Assembly: GCA_022885665.1 (NCBI GenBank)
Contig: JAGQDJ010000033.1
Location: 868,001-932,000, forward strand
Length of the DNA stretch: 64,000 bases
From: Triops longicaudatus
Lineage: Eukaryota; Arthropoda; Branchiopoda; Notostraca; Triopsidae
Direction: 5' to 3'
Under the pieces are notes generated by a model, which worked only from the letters and a program-made list of their open reading frames with translations, searched no databases and was not told where the DNA came from. The position numbers and the translations under genes are program-made. This document shows positions 26,801 through 38,132 of the stretch, piece after piece. Within the stretch, counting starts at the first letter, position 1, and each line of letters starts with the position of its first letter.

Positions 26801-28591
26801 TGGGATAACAACTTGCTAGAAATTCTTGTCCAGTTCTTTTCTGGAGGACGTAAAGAAGCCGAGATTAACGGAAAACTTGACTTGCTAATTACCCTTTTCA
26901 TAATTTCATAATAATATCCCTTTTCATAATTTTTCTTGCAATAGGCGAAATGGCAATCTTTACCGTTTGTAAAACTGTTGACGCAATTCCGGGAATTTCA
27001 AGTGTTTACTATCATGTGTAGATTTCCTTCGTTATTTTTCGTATCCATTGCTTGGCCTACTATTGTCTTCGTAACAAAAGCGCTTCGGTAAACCCAAGAC
27101 TACAATGATTCATTTTACTCTGCTAAGTAACTATAAATCATCGGGGAAGAAAAAGTATAACAAAAGGACAGTCGTTGCTGATGCTGTTCCGCGCTAAAAT
27201 AATGCTTCGAACGTGGCTCTTTCTACTGAAATCGATTCAGGTGCTAACCAAGAAAGAGTATATGAGATACACGGGTACTCTAATTTATGGCTGTGTGGGT
27301 CCAATAATTGATAGGTTCGTTAGTCGCCAAGGTGGTGTTGGTGTAGAGGTAGTGATAGCCCTTGCGTTTCTCTCTCACTTCCCCCCACCCTTTTTAGTTC
27401 GTGTTGTAACATACAGTGTGTCCAAGCTTGGTTGATATAAAATAAATCAATGGACGAATGGTGAGGGTAAATTAAAAGAGGTAAAATAAGGAGAAAGGAA
27501 AGCAATGAACCGAAAAATCTATAGTGCCACAGGAGATTAAAAAAAAGGGCAACTATTGCTTTGCGTTAATCCATAGTAAGCATCGCGGGCTTCGTCCCAA
27601 TTACGAAGGCTATACCCCTACTATGTAAAAGCCTATATTGCAAATATTTTCCTCATTCCGAATTCCAGGTTTATTGTCCTCGTTCCGTCGTGAGAGTGGG
27701 ATTTTCCCTCCTACGGATTGCGTCTCCAGGACTATGTTATGATCATTCTTTCCTCGCACCCATTTTTACCAGAAATGTAAATTACTTGCAAGAGAAAAGA
27801 CGGCACGTAATTGTCGACAAACGCACAATCAGATTCTCGCATTTAACACTCGCGTTACCGAATTCGTCCTTTTAAATTGGAGAGGGTAAACGGAATTACA
27901 GGTCCTAAAATAAACTACTTAACGAAGGAATTAGTCGAACACTCACAATGTGCACGCATGCAGACTGTGAGAGAAAAAAAGACAAATGTGCGGTATGTTT
28001 TTGTATTAGAACACAGATCTTCACCCTTGTTCATAGTTTTGAATCTACTACTCGTATGACATAACAGGGATAAAATTATTCCAAAACAGCGGTGTGACAC
28101 CTCAAGTATCCAATTGAAATCAGACAGAAAAACACATTGCTCAAACATGCACAAAAAATCAAATCTTAGAAAGAATGTTGGCCTCAAAGCCTATTCGCCA
28201 GGAATGTGGTTTTTGTTCTTTTGTGCCTGAAACGTTTCACTGAAACGGCCTTTTTTTCTTTGCTTGAACATTTAATTATTTGTTGCATGCCTTCACGTAA
28301 AAGTCTTTGATTTTTTACCCTTTTCTAGAGAAACTTATCTACACCATTTCATGGAAACGTTTTCTAACATATTATAGTGATTCCATGACAAGGACGGACA
28401 CGACATCGAGTGCAAACACCCAGTGTTTTCTTTTTACTTTTTTAATGCATATGTGCGGCACATAAACGTCGTTTCCATTCAACGTCTTCTTCGTACATAT
28501 ATACCACTTAAAAAAAAAGACTATTGCTTCGTTAAAATACGCGTATGTCATCTAAGAGTTGCGGGGTAATCGAGTTGCAAGACCTCGTCTT
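5859..28591. other. Gene-poor region
   Basis: Nearly 23 kb with no exon I can assign to a family on either strand. The longest open frames, for example 11638-12003 (minus), 13014-13403 (plus), 26358-26750 (plus) and 6565-6924 (minus), are 120-130 codons, overlap frames on the opposite strand and lack known motifs. GC-richer pockets lie around 11.7-12.0, 15.2-15.8, 24.7-24.9 and 26.15-26.6 kb. Short exons of 50-150 nt could be missed by eye; the exons at 1-665 show how small they can be here. Confidence 0.5.
13508..13559. repeat. Dispersed repeat, copy 1
   Basis: About 52 bp aligns with 44891-44940 in the same orientation. Both begin CGACT, share GTTATGTAATTGTAA exactly, and end in an A-rich run, with small gaps between. 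At 13617-13626 lies TTATAACGAA, next to GAGAGGTTCC; related words flank the second copy. This suggests a decayed short DNA transposon, but no complete terminal inverted repeats or target duplication are visible. Confidence 0.45.
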
Positions 28592-31500
28592 TTACTCGTT
28601 GTACTTTTCAGGAACCACGTAAGAAATATCATCCCAAGGGTGGCGGTACAAGCCTTGTTTCAAACGCTTCTGATCCAGGTAATGACCTAGACATTTACTC
28701 GTTTTAACCCTGTTTATAGTCTGACATGAGCTACTCACCAATGAATCCTGTGGAGCGACCTAGGACAAATAAACCATTGATGGTACCAATGTCCACGTAC
28801 TCGGCAGCTTCCTCCCTGAAAAAGCATAAAACGCATTAATCCGGTGTGCTTTTACCGCCATAACAGCTGTCATCATTCAGCTTAATTCTCATCGCCCAAA
28901 GACGACAGAAACCGAAAAGCTCAAGACAATTCTGGCACCAAAGTCTAGCTCATTCTCATTCTCCGGCTGCTTTATAACTTTTGCTTAAGTAAAACAACGA
29001 AAACCTTAATGCATATGACAGTAACCGCTTTGATCTTTGGCGCTACAAAACTTTGATCAATCAATGATTCCACACGACCCGTCCCTGAGAACGCTGGGGG
29101 AAAGTTGCTGGGTGGGTACTTACGGAGTAAAACATCCAGAATGTCTTAATAGATCCACGAATGCGGCGGCAATGATTCCATCGACGTTAAGAATCAGATT
29201 GGGTTTCTTGGATGTCGTGATCTTCTCGACTTCCAAGGCAAAATCCAATAAAGGTGTGGCGGGGAAGTTCTCTTTCACAAACTCCTTAATGAGCATCACT
29301 CGCATGTCGGGATTGTTAATCTGTAGTCGACATGACACGAACATTAACAAAACTCGAAACCTGGGTGTCCCAAGCAGACACACTTACACTTTTCACTCGG
29401 TGCCCAATGCCCATAATTAGTTGACCTTTCTTCCTCATGGAGTTGACAAAGTCCATGGGATGCTGGCCAGCGTCATAAGCCTGGCTGAACTGGCGAGCAG
29501 CTGCGTCCAAAGCGCCACCGAAACGATCACCCTAACAAAGAACATCAATCTCATCCTGCTCGGAAAGGAAACTTTTTTATGCTAAGGGGGAAAATCGTTT
29601 AAGAGAAACAAGCGTCACGTTACACCGAAAAAAAAAAAGATCCAAGTGAAAATAACTAAAAAAAATATACGGACCAAGCAAAAAAGTTTTCGTGGATAAC
29701 TTACGATGGTAAGAAGTCCAGACACGAGAGAAGAAACGAGATCTTTGCCAGCCCTTGCGCAAACAATGGTATTATGTGCTCCGGAGACGGCTGGTCCGTG
29801 ATCGGCCGTTACCATAAGACACATTTCCAGAAATTTACAGGCGTAAGGCGGCAGTCGACGCTGGAACCAAAGCAAGGAAATGACACCTCCTACGCCCATA
29901 TTTTGTTTCAACACCTGTTAGCGAAGGATCATTAAGCAATCTTCGATAAAACCATCAACTATGCAAAACGACACAAAAAATAAAGGAAGCTCCTTACCTC
30001 TGAAATAGGCATTCCTGCATAGAGAAGTTCCTGGCCACGCTCATCGCTTACCGAGGTCATGAATGAAGCCGGCTTACGAATGAGGCCTAACTCCTTCACG
30101 AATTAAGGAAGAATTTATTAGCGTTATTGACAAGGCGTTAAAAAAAAAAAAAAAAAAAAAAAAGGACTTACTCTTGCCCAACTGTAATCCATTGGCACGG
30201 TCGGAGGAGGTACTTCAGGCTGGGGAACAATGCTACCTTTGTGGACTAGCTCATTATAGACTTCCCGAATGGCGTCACCAAGGTCATCAAAAGACTTGGG
30301 TACTTTGGCACCTGCTTGCGCCAAGGCTATGTTCTTGGCTACAGCTGTCTCGCGTTCGCCATGGGCGCATGCACCAGCATGTCCGAACTGAACCTCCGAA
30401 TGGAACATTCCGGCGCAGGTTCCAATACACCATGCAACCAACGGTTTGGTCAAACGACCATCGCGAATGGCCTGACATACATCGTATTCCTCCACACCAC
30501 CCACTTCTCCCAGAAGGACTAACATTTTAATCTAAAACAAAAACCAATAAGCTTCCTACTCATTATCCAATTCCACGCTGTTCTTACGTTGGGATCCTGC
30601 TCGTAACGAATGAGATGGTCCATGAAAGTTGTACCAGGATAACGATCTCCACCAATAGCCACACCTTCCGCTACACCGTTGGTGGCATGCGATATTATGT
30701 TGTTCAATTCATTCGACATGCCACCGGAGCGGGAAACGTAGGCAACGGACCCGGGTCGGTAGAGTTTCGAATGAAGGATATTATCCATCATGCCCCCAGT
30801 GTTGCCAATCTTGAACGCTCCAGGCTTGATGCCACCAACGGTAGCGGGACCGACGATGGATACGCCTTTAGCGTGGGCTTCTTTGATCAGGAGGCGCGTC
30901 AGGTTCTCGGGAATACCCTCAGCGATAATGGCGATGGTACGAATCTACAGCAAGGAATAATTTCACATTTTTGTAAGAAATTTCCATGATTTAATGCTAG
31001 TAATATATAGTTATTTATCGTATTATTTATAATTTACCTGCGGGTACTGCATCGCTTCGACGGTACTTTCATAAGCTGATCTCAACGAAGCAAAGTTCAC
31101 CAGCACATCTGCTTCGGGATGTTTTTTCATGGCGTCAGCCATATTCTTGTATACCGGAATCAAGATTTCCCCATGGCCCCAATAGTATTTCTGCTTGTGA
31201 TCCCCCGTAAAAGGGTAGACAGACGCCGCTACAGACGGTTCCTTACGACGGCAGACGAAGTCGAAGTCTAACATGGACTGAATAGCACGGGTTTGCATAC
31301 CCCAAATGATGCACTTTGTGCTGGTGGTAAACATGGGCAAAGCAGTTGCAACAGCACCCGCGTCCGGTCCATCCGGGAGAGATAAGCTGGCTTCTTCAGA
31401 GGTTGCACTTCCATTCACCGCTTCCGTTGCCGAACCAGAGGCAGGTAATGATACCTGAAAGTATGAACAAATATAAGAGCCTGCACATAATGGAGAAAAA

Positions 31501-34277
31501 CAGCAAACGAACACAAAAGAAATCAATAAATATACTGATGTGCTGCAGGAGAATAAACGAATAAAATTTGAAGAAAGCTTACATATAACTCAGAATACAA
31601 ACCTGAACGTGCGTAACTGTGCATGCCCACAATACTAGTATACGAAAAATACAAAAACTATATCATAACAAGAAATGCTTTTATAGATTTTCCATGCACA
31701 GAACTGTTACTGTTGGGTTCCTTATCACCTTTCAAGACAAAAACTCACGAGGAATGGAGACAAATAATGGGCATAAACCATCAATAAATGAACCGCATTT
31801 ATGTGCACATTCTTCCTTCTTGTTCGAATACCAAGAAGGTATGTGAATGAATAAACAAAACTTGCAATTGGCAAATTAGTACATGCAAACAGCAGTTGTA
31901 GCATTCCTAAGTTGGACCAGAGGGTGCAAGCTGAGACGAGTTCTATTCGAGAGTGCAAATTCTAAAACGTTTTTGTCCGTTTATTTTTAAAGCGGGCTCC
32001 ATTTATTTGAAAATGAGTTAAACATGAATAATTCGCAAACAAGGATACTAACATTCTTCTAATCTAAAAGCAACTTTTATTACGCCTGAACGTTGCTTGG
32101 TTTTATCTTTCTTGTCCGTATCCCGTTCAATTAAACGGACTCCAACGTACCAATATATCGCAACTCGTAAAGTGGAGTTGTGAATGCACACACCCATCCA
32201 GAAAATGTTACACCTGCTGACAGTGCATAAGGTTCATTCAAAAAAGCGAGTACAGGTTTTCATTACTTAGATTCGAACGAAAAGTGCCAGTTAAACAAAA
32301 GAATGAATTTCTGTGCATATGTTAAAGTTCCGTGCATGGATATCTATAACTGTTAGTACTTGATTAGTTTGGACAGTTCCTTTGCCTACTTTGTCTTGGG
32401 CACCGCCTGGCAGAAGGAAATTAGCGGTTGCAAACTCGGCTTCAGGAGCTTGTGGGATAGGGCGTGTGCCTAAAGCCATGCCCACGACGGCGGTCATATG
32501 TGTTTCGTTACCAAACACGTGTAAAGGAATACCCAATGTGGCACCCACTTCACGCATGATCCTATTGCAATGAACACATTAATTACACCACCTGTTTCCG
32601 GCTGACAGATTTCTTAAGCACTCAGCTTGCAATGAAAATAAAAAGATAATCACCTCAATCCCTCTTGATAGTTAGGTCCGGCTCTTCTTACAAAAACTGA
32701 CACATTATGCTCGACTAGGAGGATTTGGAACTCTTGCAAAGCACTGACAATGCCTTTGAAAGTTGCGGCAACGTTAGTAAAATTGGCAATACCACCACCG
32801 ATGATTAGAATCTTCCCTTTGGGGTGTTTCTCTTGAGTCATCAGGCCCAAGATGGTTTTGGCATATTCGTAAGTTTGCTGTTCCGATGGGGCACCGGAAT
32901 ATTCACCATAGTTAGCCAACTCTTCAGTTCCACCTAAATCGCAGATGGTGTCTGTATAAATGACCGAGGCTCCGCCACCTGCTACCATGGTCCAGATACG
33001 CCCCGATTTGTTCAAAATTGTCAACTGCAAGTACGTCAATGTTAAGAAAAGTTTCTAAGGCAATGTCAAGAAAGTACGAAAAATCAACCTTCAAGGAAGC
33101 TCCACTTTTGGCGTCTAATTCGGCAATATAAGCTTCTTCGGGCAAAGCATCTCGGCCGAAAGGAGGAGGATACTCGATATCTCCCCAACGTGTGCGGCAA
33201 ATAAAGTCTGCCGTAGCATCCAGCTTAGCCGCCAAGTCCAAAATATAAATTTTTCCATCTTTAAAAACTAAGGGGTTAATTTCCAGGTAGGTAAAGTACA
33301 GGTCCACGTAGGCAGAGTACAAAGCTTCAATAAAATTCAACGCCAGCCTACGCAAGGTACGTCACGACACCATATCGATTAGTAGACGAACCAAGTGACG
33401 TAGTCGAAGAAAAATAAAAGTTACTCTTGTTTTCCAGCATCTAGGTTGGCCACCAAGGGTTTGGCCTGGTCTCGGGTAAGCTTGGTTCCCACAGGCACAT
33501 CAACTCGCGACGCTTTAGCATCCACATCTCCAATGTCAACACCTCCTTGGTGGTGGAAGAGAATGGTGTCAGCGTTGCGGTGGGAGTAAATACAGATGTA
33601 GCTTTCATCAGTCTAGTTACGAAAGAAAACACTCTGTTACGGAAGTTCTGACGCGCATACTGAAACTTTTGTGACGCAAATCCGATCATGTTCATGCTTC
33701 TTACTTCGTCGTGAGGTAAAAATGGCTCAATTATCATATTTTTCAGCTTTCCGGTAGTATTGCCAATCTGCAACAAAGAGAACAATTTAACTAATTTAAC
33801 CCTATGCAAGCTTAAGTAATCACACTGTCCATTGAATTTAGCGGGATAAATCTGGTGGCAATTTTCCAGTTTGGAAACTGGCCAAGTGAAGGCATATTAT
33901 ACGATACAGGAGTACAGGAATCGCAATTATAAGAACGTACTTGTATTTCCTTTCCCAGTCGTTCTTCGCTCCATTGTTTCACCCCGGCCAGATCCGTGTT
34001 CACTTTAATCAAACCCAGTTTCCCCCGTCGCTTGATAAGTTGATCCGGTTTCACGACAAGTTTCTAGAAAAACACGAAACTTAATGCATACAGGTTTTGA
34101 TAACGGACAAAAAATAACTACCTCAGTTAAAAGCCACGGGTTCTCATCCGCTAACTGATCCCAATTGGTTTCTTGCGTAACGCAAGCAAATTTGCACTGG
34201 GCAGCTCCAGAAGACGCAGGCAGATGCCGGTTCAGTATGTCTTTTCCCGTTTGTTCGCGGATTGCTCGTGCTGACAT
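28592..34277 (-). CDS. ACLY: ATP-citrate lyase (ATP-citrate synthase)
   Basis: Cytosolic enzyme: citrate + CoA + ATP to acetyl-CoA + oxaloacetate + ADP + Pi, feeding lipid synthesis and acetylation. Sixteen coding exons: 34122-34277, 33941-34063, 33705-33767, 33425-33612, 33089-33347, 32654-33024, 32360-32561, 31038-31454, 30588-30944, 30172-30531, 29998-30093, 29705-29914, 29388-29531, 29124-29320, 28739-28815, 28592-28686. They sum to 3315 nt, 1104 aa; human is about 1100. Domain order is N-terminal ATP-grasp (KPDQLIKRRGKLGL, LYFTYLEINPLV), CoA-binding (GRIWTMVAGGGASV), a Ser/Ala-rich linker at the start of exon 8, the CoA-ligase module with the phosphohistidine loop FGHAGACA in exon 10, then the citrate-synthase-like lyase (TADHGPAVSGAHNT, MGIGHRVKS, LNVDG). 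All key motifs are intact. The start fits the family opening (MSA.AI.EQTGK). The longest intron, 905 nt, sits just before the linker. Confidence 0.98.
30140..30163. repeat. A24 homopolymer in an ATP-citrate lyase intron
   Basis: An uninterrupted A run on the plus strand (T run on the coding strand) inside the 78-nt intron between exons 10 and 11. It starts only a few bases beyond the GTAAGT donor, whose exon ends at 30172. On the transcript it is a U-rich tract next to the 5' splice site. Its length is probably variable and may carry sequencing error. Confidence 0.85.
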
Positions 34278-35982
34278 GGTAGTGGCTGGCAGTAGTCAAT
34301 GTAGATTAAAAAAGTAGCCTGAAACAACGAAAAACTTTACTTAACATTGTACTCGCAAAAATAGAATATCGTTACAGATAATCTGTCACAAAATGCAAAT
34401 AAATTGAATACCGATTGCTGTATTGTAAAGTGTAACCCTTTCACCTGAAAACTGACACTTCAGACAAGAATGCCTTGAGACTTTTCTCTGGAGACCTTTG
34501 GAGAATAATAAACAGAATACAGTTAAGATCGGCAAACAGCTCACCTTCACCTTACCCCTGAAGAAGTAGCGGAATTCGAAAAGGGAAAGGTGAAAGAGTG
34601 GCGCGATCAATAGGTGAGTTTACGCCCACTTTCTAGGAAAAATGAGTTCAAGAAAGTGGCAGCCATGTGTGCTTTTCTCACCTCCCTTTCTTCGATCTTA
34701 TTTTGCATTAAACATAGTCCGATTACTCTAAAACTTTCTCTAATACTAGAACTGCTACCAACCGTGATATTATTCGTAACAAGTTAAACATGTCTTCATA
34801 TACATTTTTTAAAATAAAGCGATTGTGTGGTTAGAAAATCAATTAAAACTGGGTTAGAGTACATTGTGCTTTCTCCCCCATCGGCTAGTGATAGAAAGTC
34901 TTACGAAGCTCCCGATACCGGTTGTTTTACGGAACACAGAAAGAGGTTACCCCCTTCACAGGAAGTGAAAGAAAAAGTAATGAGTTTATCTTTCAATCTT
35001 TTGCTGTATAAGATAACCGAGCAAACTATCTCGAGTGTATGACTGGAAGATAACATTCAATCAAAAATTCCTTATTGCTCACGGCAAGATAAGTCAACTT
35101 ACCTATCGCACTCGTTTATGATCCTCCTCTCCAAGCTACACACTTCTCCAGACGCTGTACAATGGGCTACTGAGCCCAGCTGTCCAACGATGAGTGCATT
35201 AAGGGGAAGAAACATCGGGCATTGCTAGCGATATACGTTGTGTCGTAAACAAAGTCAATGGTGCTGCCATCTATAAAAATTTTACTAACTAACTTAGACT
35301 TAGTTGAATCCTGTGACGGAAAAAGCCGATAATGTGCCAGTTAGATGGCAGAGTTTGACTGTGATGGGAATGAAGTTGCTCTGTTAATTCAGGAGACTGC
35401 AGCGACTTTCGGCAACGTTTTGGTTTCCAAATACCTTTTCTAAGAAATCACTTAACATAAAATACAAATGTATCTGAAGAACAACACGTATTACAAGTTA
35501 CGAACACATACCCAAATATGCTTATTTTCCATTTTTTCAGTGTATCTTACGAAAACTGAATATTTAACATGTTCTCGATTCATTCGGAAAACACTTATCC
35601 GAAAACGCTTAATTCCTACTGAACCTCTTATTCTCGATGAGCAACAAATTTCATTCACATTAAAGTGACAGCTGAACGACTTGGTCTTGCTGAGAATTCT
35701 GTACTAATGTTCAGAATTCCAGATAGGGGTCTGTGTTCCAAGTTTTTGTTTCACGAAACGGTCCCTTTCTTCAAATCACAACTCCCAAGACCAATTACAC
35801 AATCAAATTTATAAAACACTATACCAGCAATTCCTTTTCCCTTCAACCAAATTAGTCAGCTATCTAATTCGCAAGTTTGACCCAAGCGCGGTCCGAGCTG
35901 AATAAAGTAAGTTAATCAGAGAAGGCGGAAGTTTCTTCGCAGCGATTGTATTTACGAAGACAGACAAGTCGCAGACAACAAT
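34278..35982. other. Spacer between ATP-citrate lyase and RPS17
   Basis: It should hold the 5' UTR and promoter of ATP-citrate lyase and the 3' UTR of RPS17, both transcribed leftward. A CAG acceptor-like site directly upstream of the lyase ATG allows a 5' UTR intron. GCCATCTATAAA lies near 35267, with TAGATGGC in inverse about 75 bp on. Around 35,570-35,640 the words CACTTATCCGAAAA and GAACCTCTTATTCTCGA resemble ends of pogo/Tigger-type elements, but no full element is seen. No coding exon was recognised. Confidence 0.4.
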
Positions 35983-36700
35983 TTAAGTTCTGCGTGGAGC
36001 ACTGTAACCTCCACCGGTGGCTGGAGCGACAACTTGGAGCCTTGCAATGTTGTGAAGATCCTAGAATTGCACATTTTAATACTTTAACGTTCAAGTCATT
36101 AATATCTATTCGTACTTACCAACATCTTCAACATATCCTTGGTTTCAGGATCGATTTCGATAGTGTCGAGATCCAAAACGGAAGTTTCAGGGACGTAGTT
36201 GTCTCTCCTTTCACGTTCTTCTTCTTGCAACTTGATAGAAATGCCACGAACAGTGGTATTTTGCAGGCGTTTCATCAAATGGGTCACGAAACTACAAGAA
36301 ATATGCTTATTAATTAAGAGAGCACTAAGTGTTGGAGTTCAACACTTACCCAGCAATCTTGTTCCTTAGCGGTTTGCTGGGGATGATGGCGATTTCTTCG
36401 CAAATGCGTTTGTTGGTGTGGAAATCCAAGGTAAGCCGAGTGTAGTATTTCTCAATGATGACCTTAGCGGCCTTTTTCACTGTCTTAGTACGAACACGAC
36501 CCTATTAACACGTAAAGAGTTGTTATTAGACATTGCTTCCTACAGAAGATAAATTCCACATGGTTTAAAATTACTAAAATGTACCATAACTGAAAAATAT
36601 TCAAACTACGGGCATATGGAATACACAATAATGTCACAGAATATAAAAACAATCAGAATGTTTCAAAGATTATCGGGATATTAAAGGGAATTCTTACCAT
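35983..36700 (-). CDS. RpS17: 40S ribosomal protein S17 (eS17)
   Basis: Component of the small cytosolic ribosomal subunit. Four coding exons: 36698-36700 (only the ATG), 36350-36501, 36120-36291 and 35983-36060; 405 nt, 134 aa (human 135). The N-terminal GRVRTKTVKKAAKVIIEKYY, ICEEIAIIPSKPLRNKIAG, THLMKR, VRGISIKLQEEERERRDNY and DPETKDML blocks match eS17 closely. The C-terminus (LQVVAPATGGGYSAPRRT) is the variable tail. The start codon is followed at once by intron 1, which is common in ribosomal protein genes. A pyrimidine start signal lies 33 nt upstream. It is head to head with mRpS16, so the two probably share a promoter. No odd residues seen. Confidence 0.97.
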
Positions 36701-36728
36701 TTTAGTCTTTGTTGACGACGGCCGGACT

Positions 36729-36735
36729 GAAAGAA
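36729..36735 (-). promoter_or_regulatory. TCT/TOP-type initiator of RPS17
   Basis: On the minus strand the sequence reads TTCTTTC, fitting the polypyrimidine TCT initiator of animal ribosomal protein genes, with the likely first transcribed C at 36733. The 5' UTR would be only 33 nt to the ATG at 36698-36700 and would begin with a 5'-terminal oligopyrimidine tract, implying growth-linked translational control. The start site is inferred, not mapped. Confidence 0.6.
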
Positions 36736-36998
36736 GACTACGTTGCCAAACTGCGTTGGGTTTAAACCTATCTTTAATATTGTTGCTTCAAATATTATAT
36801 TCATATCCCCACATATTTATTAATAAATTAAATCAATTGTAATATTAATTTTAGCCGTGAATCCTACTATATAGTGGCAACGCTGAGTATTTACAAAATT
36901 AATTCTGTTTATTTGCACACACATTTTTCTTCTGGTGCTTACTCATAAACTGATACACGAGTTATCTGCAATAAAACAATAAATCATAAATTACTAAC
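36736..36998. promoter_or_regulatory. Divergent promoter between RPS17 and mRpS16
   Basis: About 263 bp separate the inferred RPS17 start from the mRpS16 ATG, so one interval must serve both genes. CGTTGCC at 36741-36747 and its reverse complement GGCAACG at 36876-36882 lie on the two sides, possibly one factor site for each direction. The centre is very AT-rich and no TATA box is placed convincingly for either gene. Confidence 0.6.
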
Positions 36999-37548
36999 AT
37001 GGCCAGCTCAGCAATCAAGTCCGCTCTGCCTACGTTTACAAAAATAAGCAAAAGCATACGACTCCATCGACAAGGATGCACTAATAGACCATTTTACCAA
37101 ATTGTGGTTATGGACGTAAGTAACAAATTCCATAGTTTCGTCATTCTGACTCCGTCTGTTTAGAAAAGAGACATGCAAGATGGACCTGTCATTGAACAAC
37201 TTGGAACCTATGATCCTTTACCCAACATTGATAACCAGAAACTTGTAGCAATCAATTTTGAAAGGATGCAACATTGGATAGCAAGCGGGGCCGATATTAC
37301 TGACCCTGTTGCTGAACTGCTTGGTATTTTATACAGCCCGAAATAATCTTTGAAACCTGCTTAATTCTGTTTTCACAGGTCTCTCTGGCTTCCTTCCTAT
37401 GCACTACAAAACATACATTAAATCTTGGCGAAACCGAGCGGGAGAAAAGGAACCGGCCATTGAAAGTGCCCAAGATTCAGAGGATGGCAAAGTAATGCCT
37501 CCTAAGATCAGAGGTATTGCACCCATCCCGTACCCCAAGACAAAATAA
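36999..37548 (+). CDS. mRpS16: Mitochondrial 28S ribosomal protein S16 (bS16m)
   Basis: Small-subunit protein of the mitochondrial ribosome. Three exons, 36999-37115, 37164-37323 and 37379-37548, give 447 nt and 148 aa. The bS16 core is clear: SIRLHRQGCTNRPFYQIVV, then an insertion, EQLGTYDPLPN and KLVAINFERMQHWIASGA, followed by LLGLSGFLPMH. The first 18 residues, Ser/Lys-rich and nearly free of acidic residues, may help mitochondrial import. A charged C-terminal tail beyond the bacterial core is normal for animal homologues. Introns are 48 and 55 nt. DPY-19 follows 584 bp downstream on the same strand. Confidence 0.96.
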
Positions 37549-37590
37549 ACTTGTGTGATTGAGCTTCGAGTGTCTGTGTAGTACTGTGTG

Positions 37591-37596
37591 AATAAA
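37591..37596 (+). other. Polyadenylation signal of mRpS16
   Basis: AATAAA lies 43 nt after the mRpS16 stop codon, placing the transcript end shortly beyond, about 500 bp before the DPY-19 start. Confidence 0.7.
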
Positions 37597-38132
37597 CCGA
37601 TCTAATTGTAGTTTCTAACAAGTGTAATTATTTGAAAAGGATTCAACAAACAAAATTAGCTACTTCTGTCGACATTTAGACACCTGATAGAGTGCTGCTG
37701 AAAAATGCGACTTGTCAACCGCTCCGAACCCTTTTTGTCGTTCACATAGTTGGCAAAATAAAAGTCCTTTTAAGAGTCAACGAGTAAGACTGTTCGAAGT
37801 TGCCGAAGAGAAATGGTACAGGTTAGGGCAACAAAATCAAGTTTGATATACATCAAACGGTGTAATCGTGCATTAAATTTATCCTCAGTATTAACGAAAA
37901 ACCCAACAATATGTTAAGAGTTTACAAGACATAGTAGTCTCACTGTGTTGCGTTACATTTTTTTCCTCACTTAAAATGTGAGTGGCCCACAATATAAATT
38001 ACAAAAGACCTCGAAAACGTTGCTTCACGTCATTAATATGCAATCAGTTTAGGCCATTGTTTAATTTTTCGTCGACATGAAAGACTGTGAAGACTTTCTG
38101 CTCGTTCGCGCCAACAAATTCATGCCCCGTCC
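37597..38132. other. Spacer between mRpS16 and DPY-19
   Basis: No gene recognised. It should carry the DPY-19 promoter and 5' UTR. An upstream ATG at 38077 opens a frame that ends at a TAA near 38190 without joining the DPY-19 frame, so it could act as a small upstream ORF if transcribed. Confidence 0.4.

Noticed and set aside
30174..30530. Plus-strand 118-codon frame
   Set aside because: Antisense shadow of ATP-citrate lyase exon 10.
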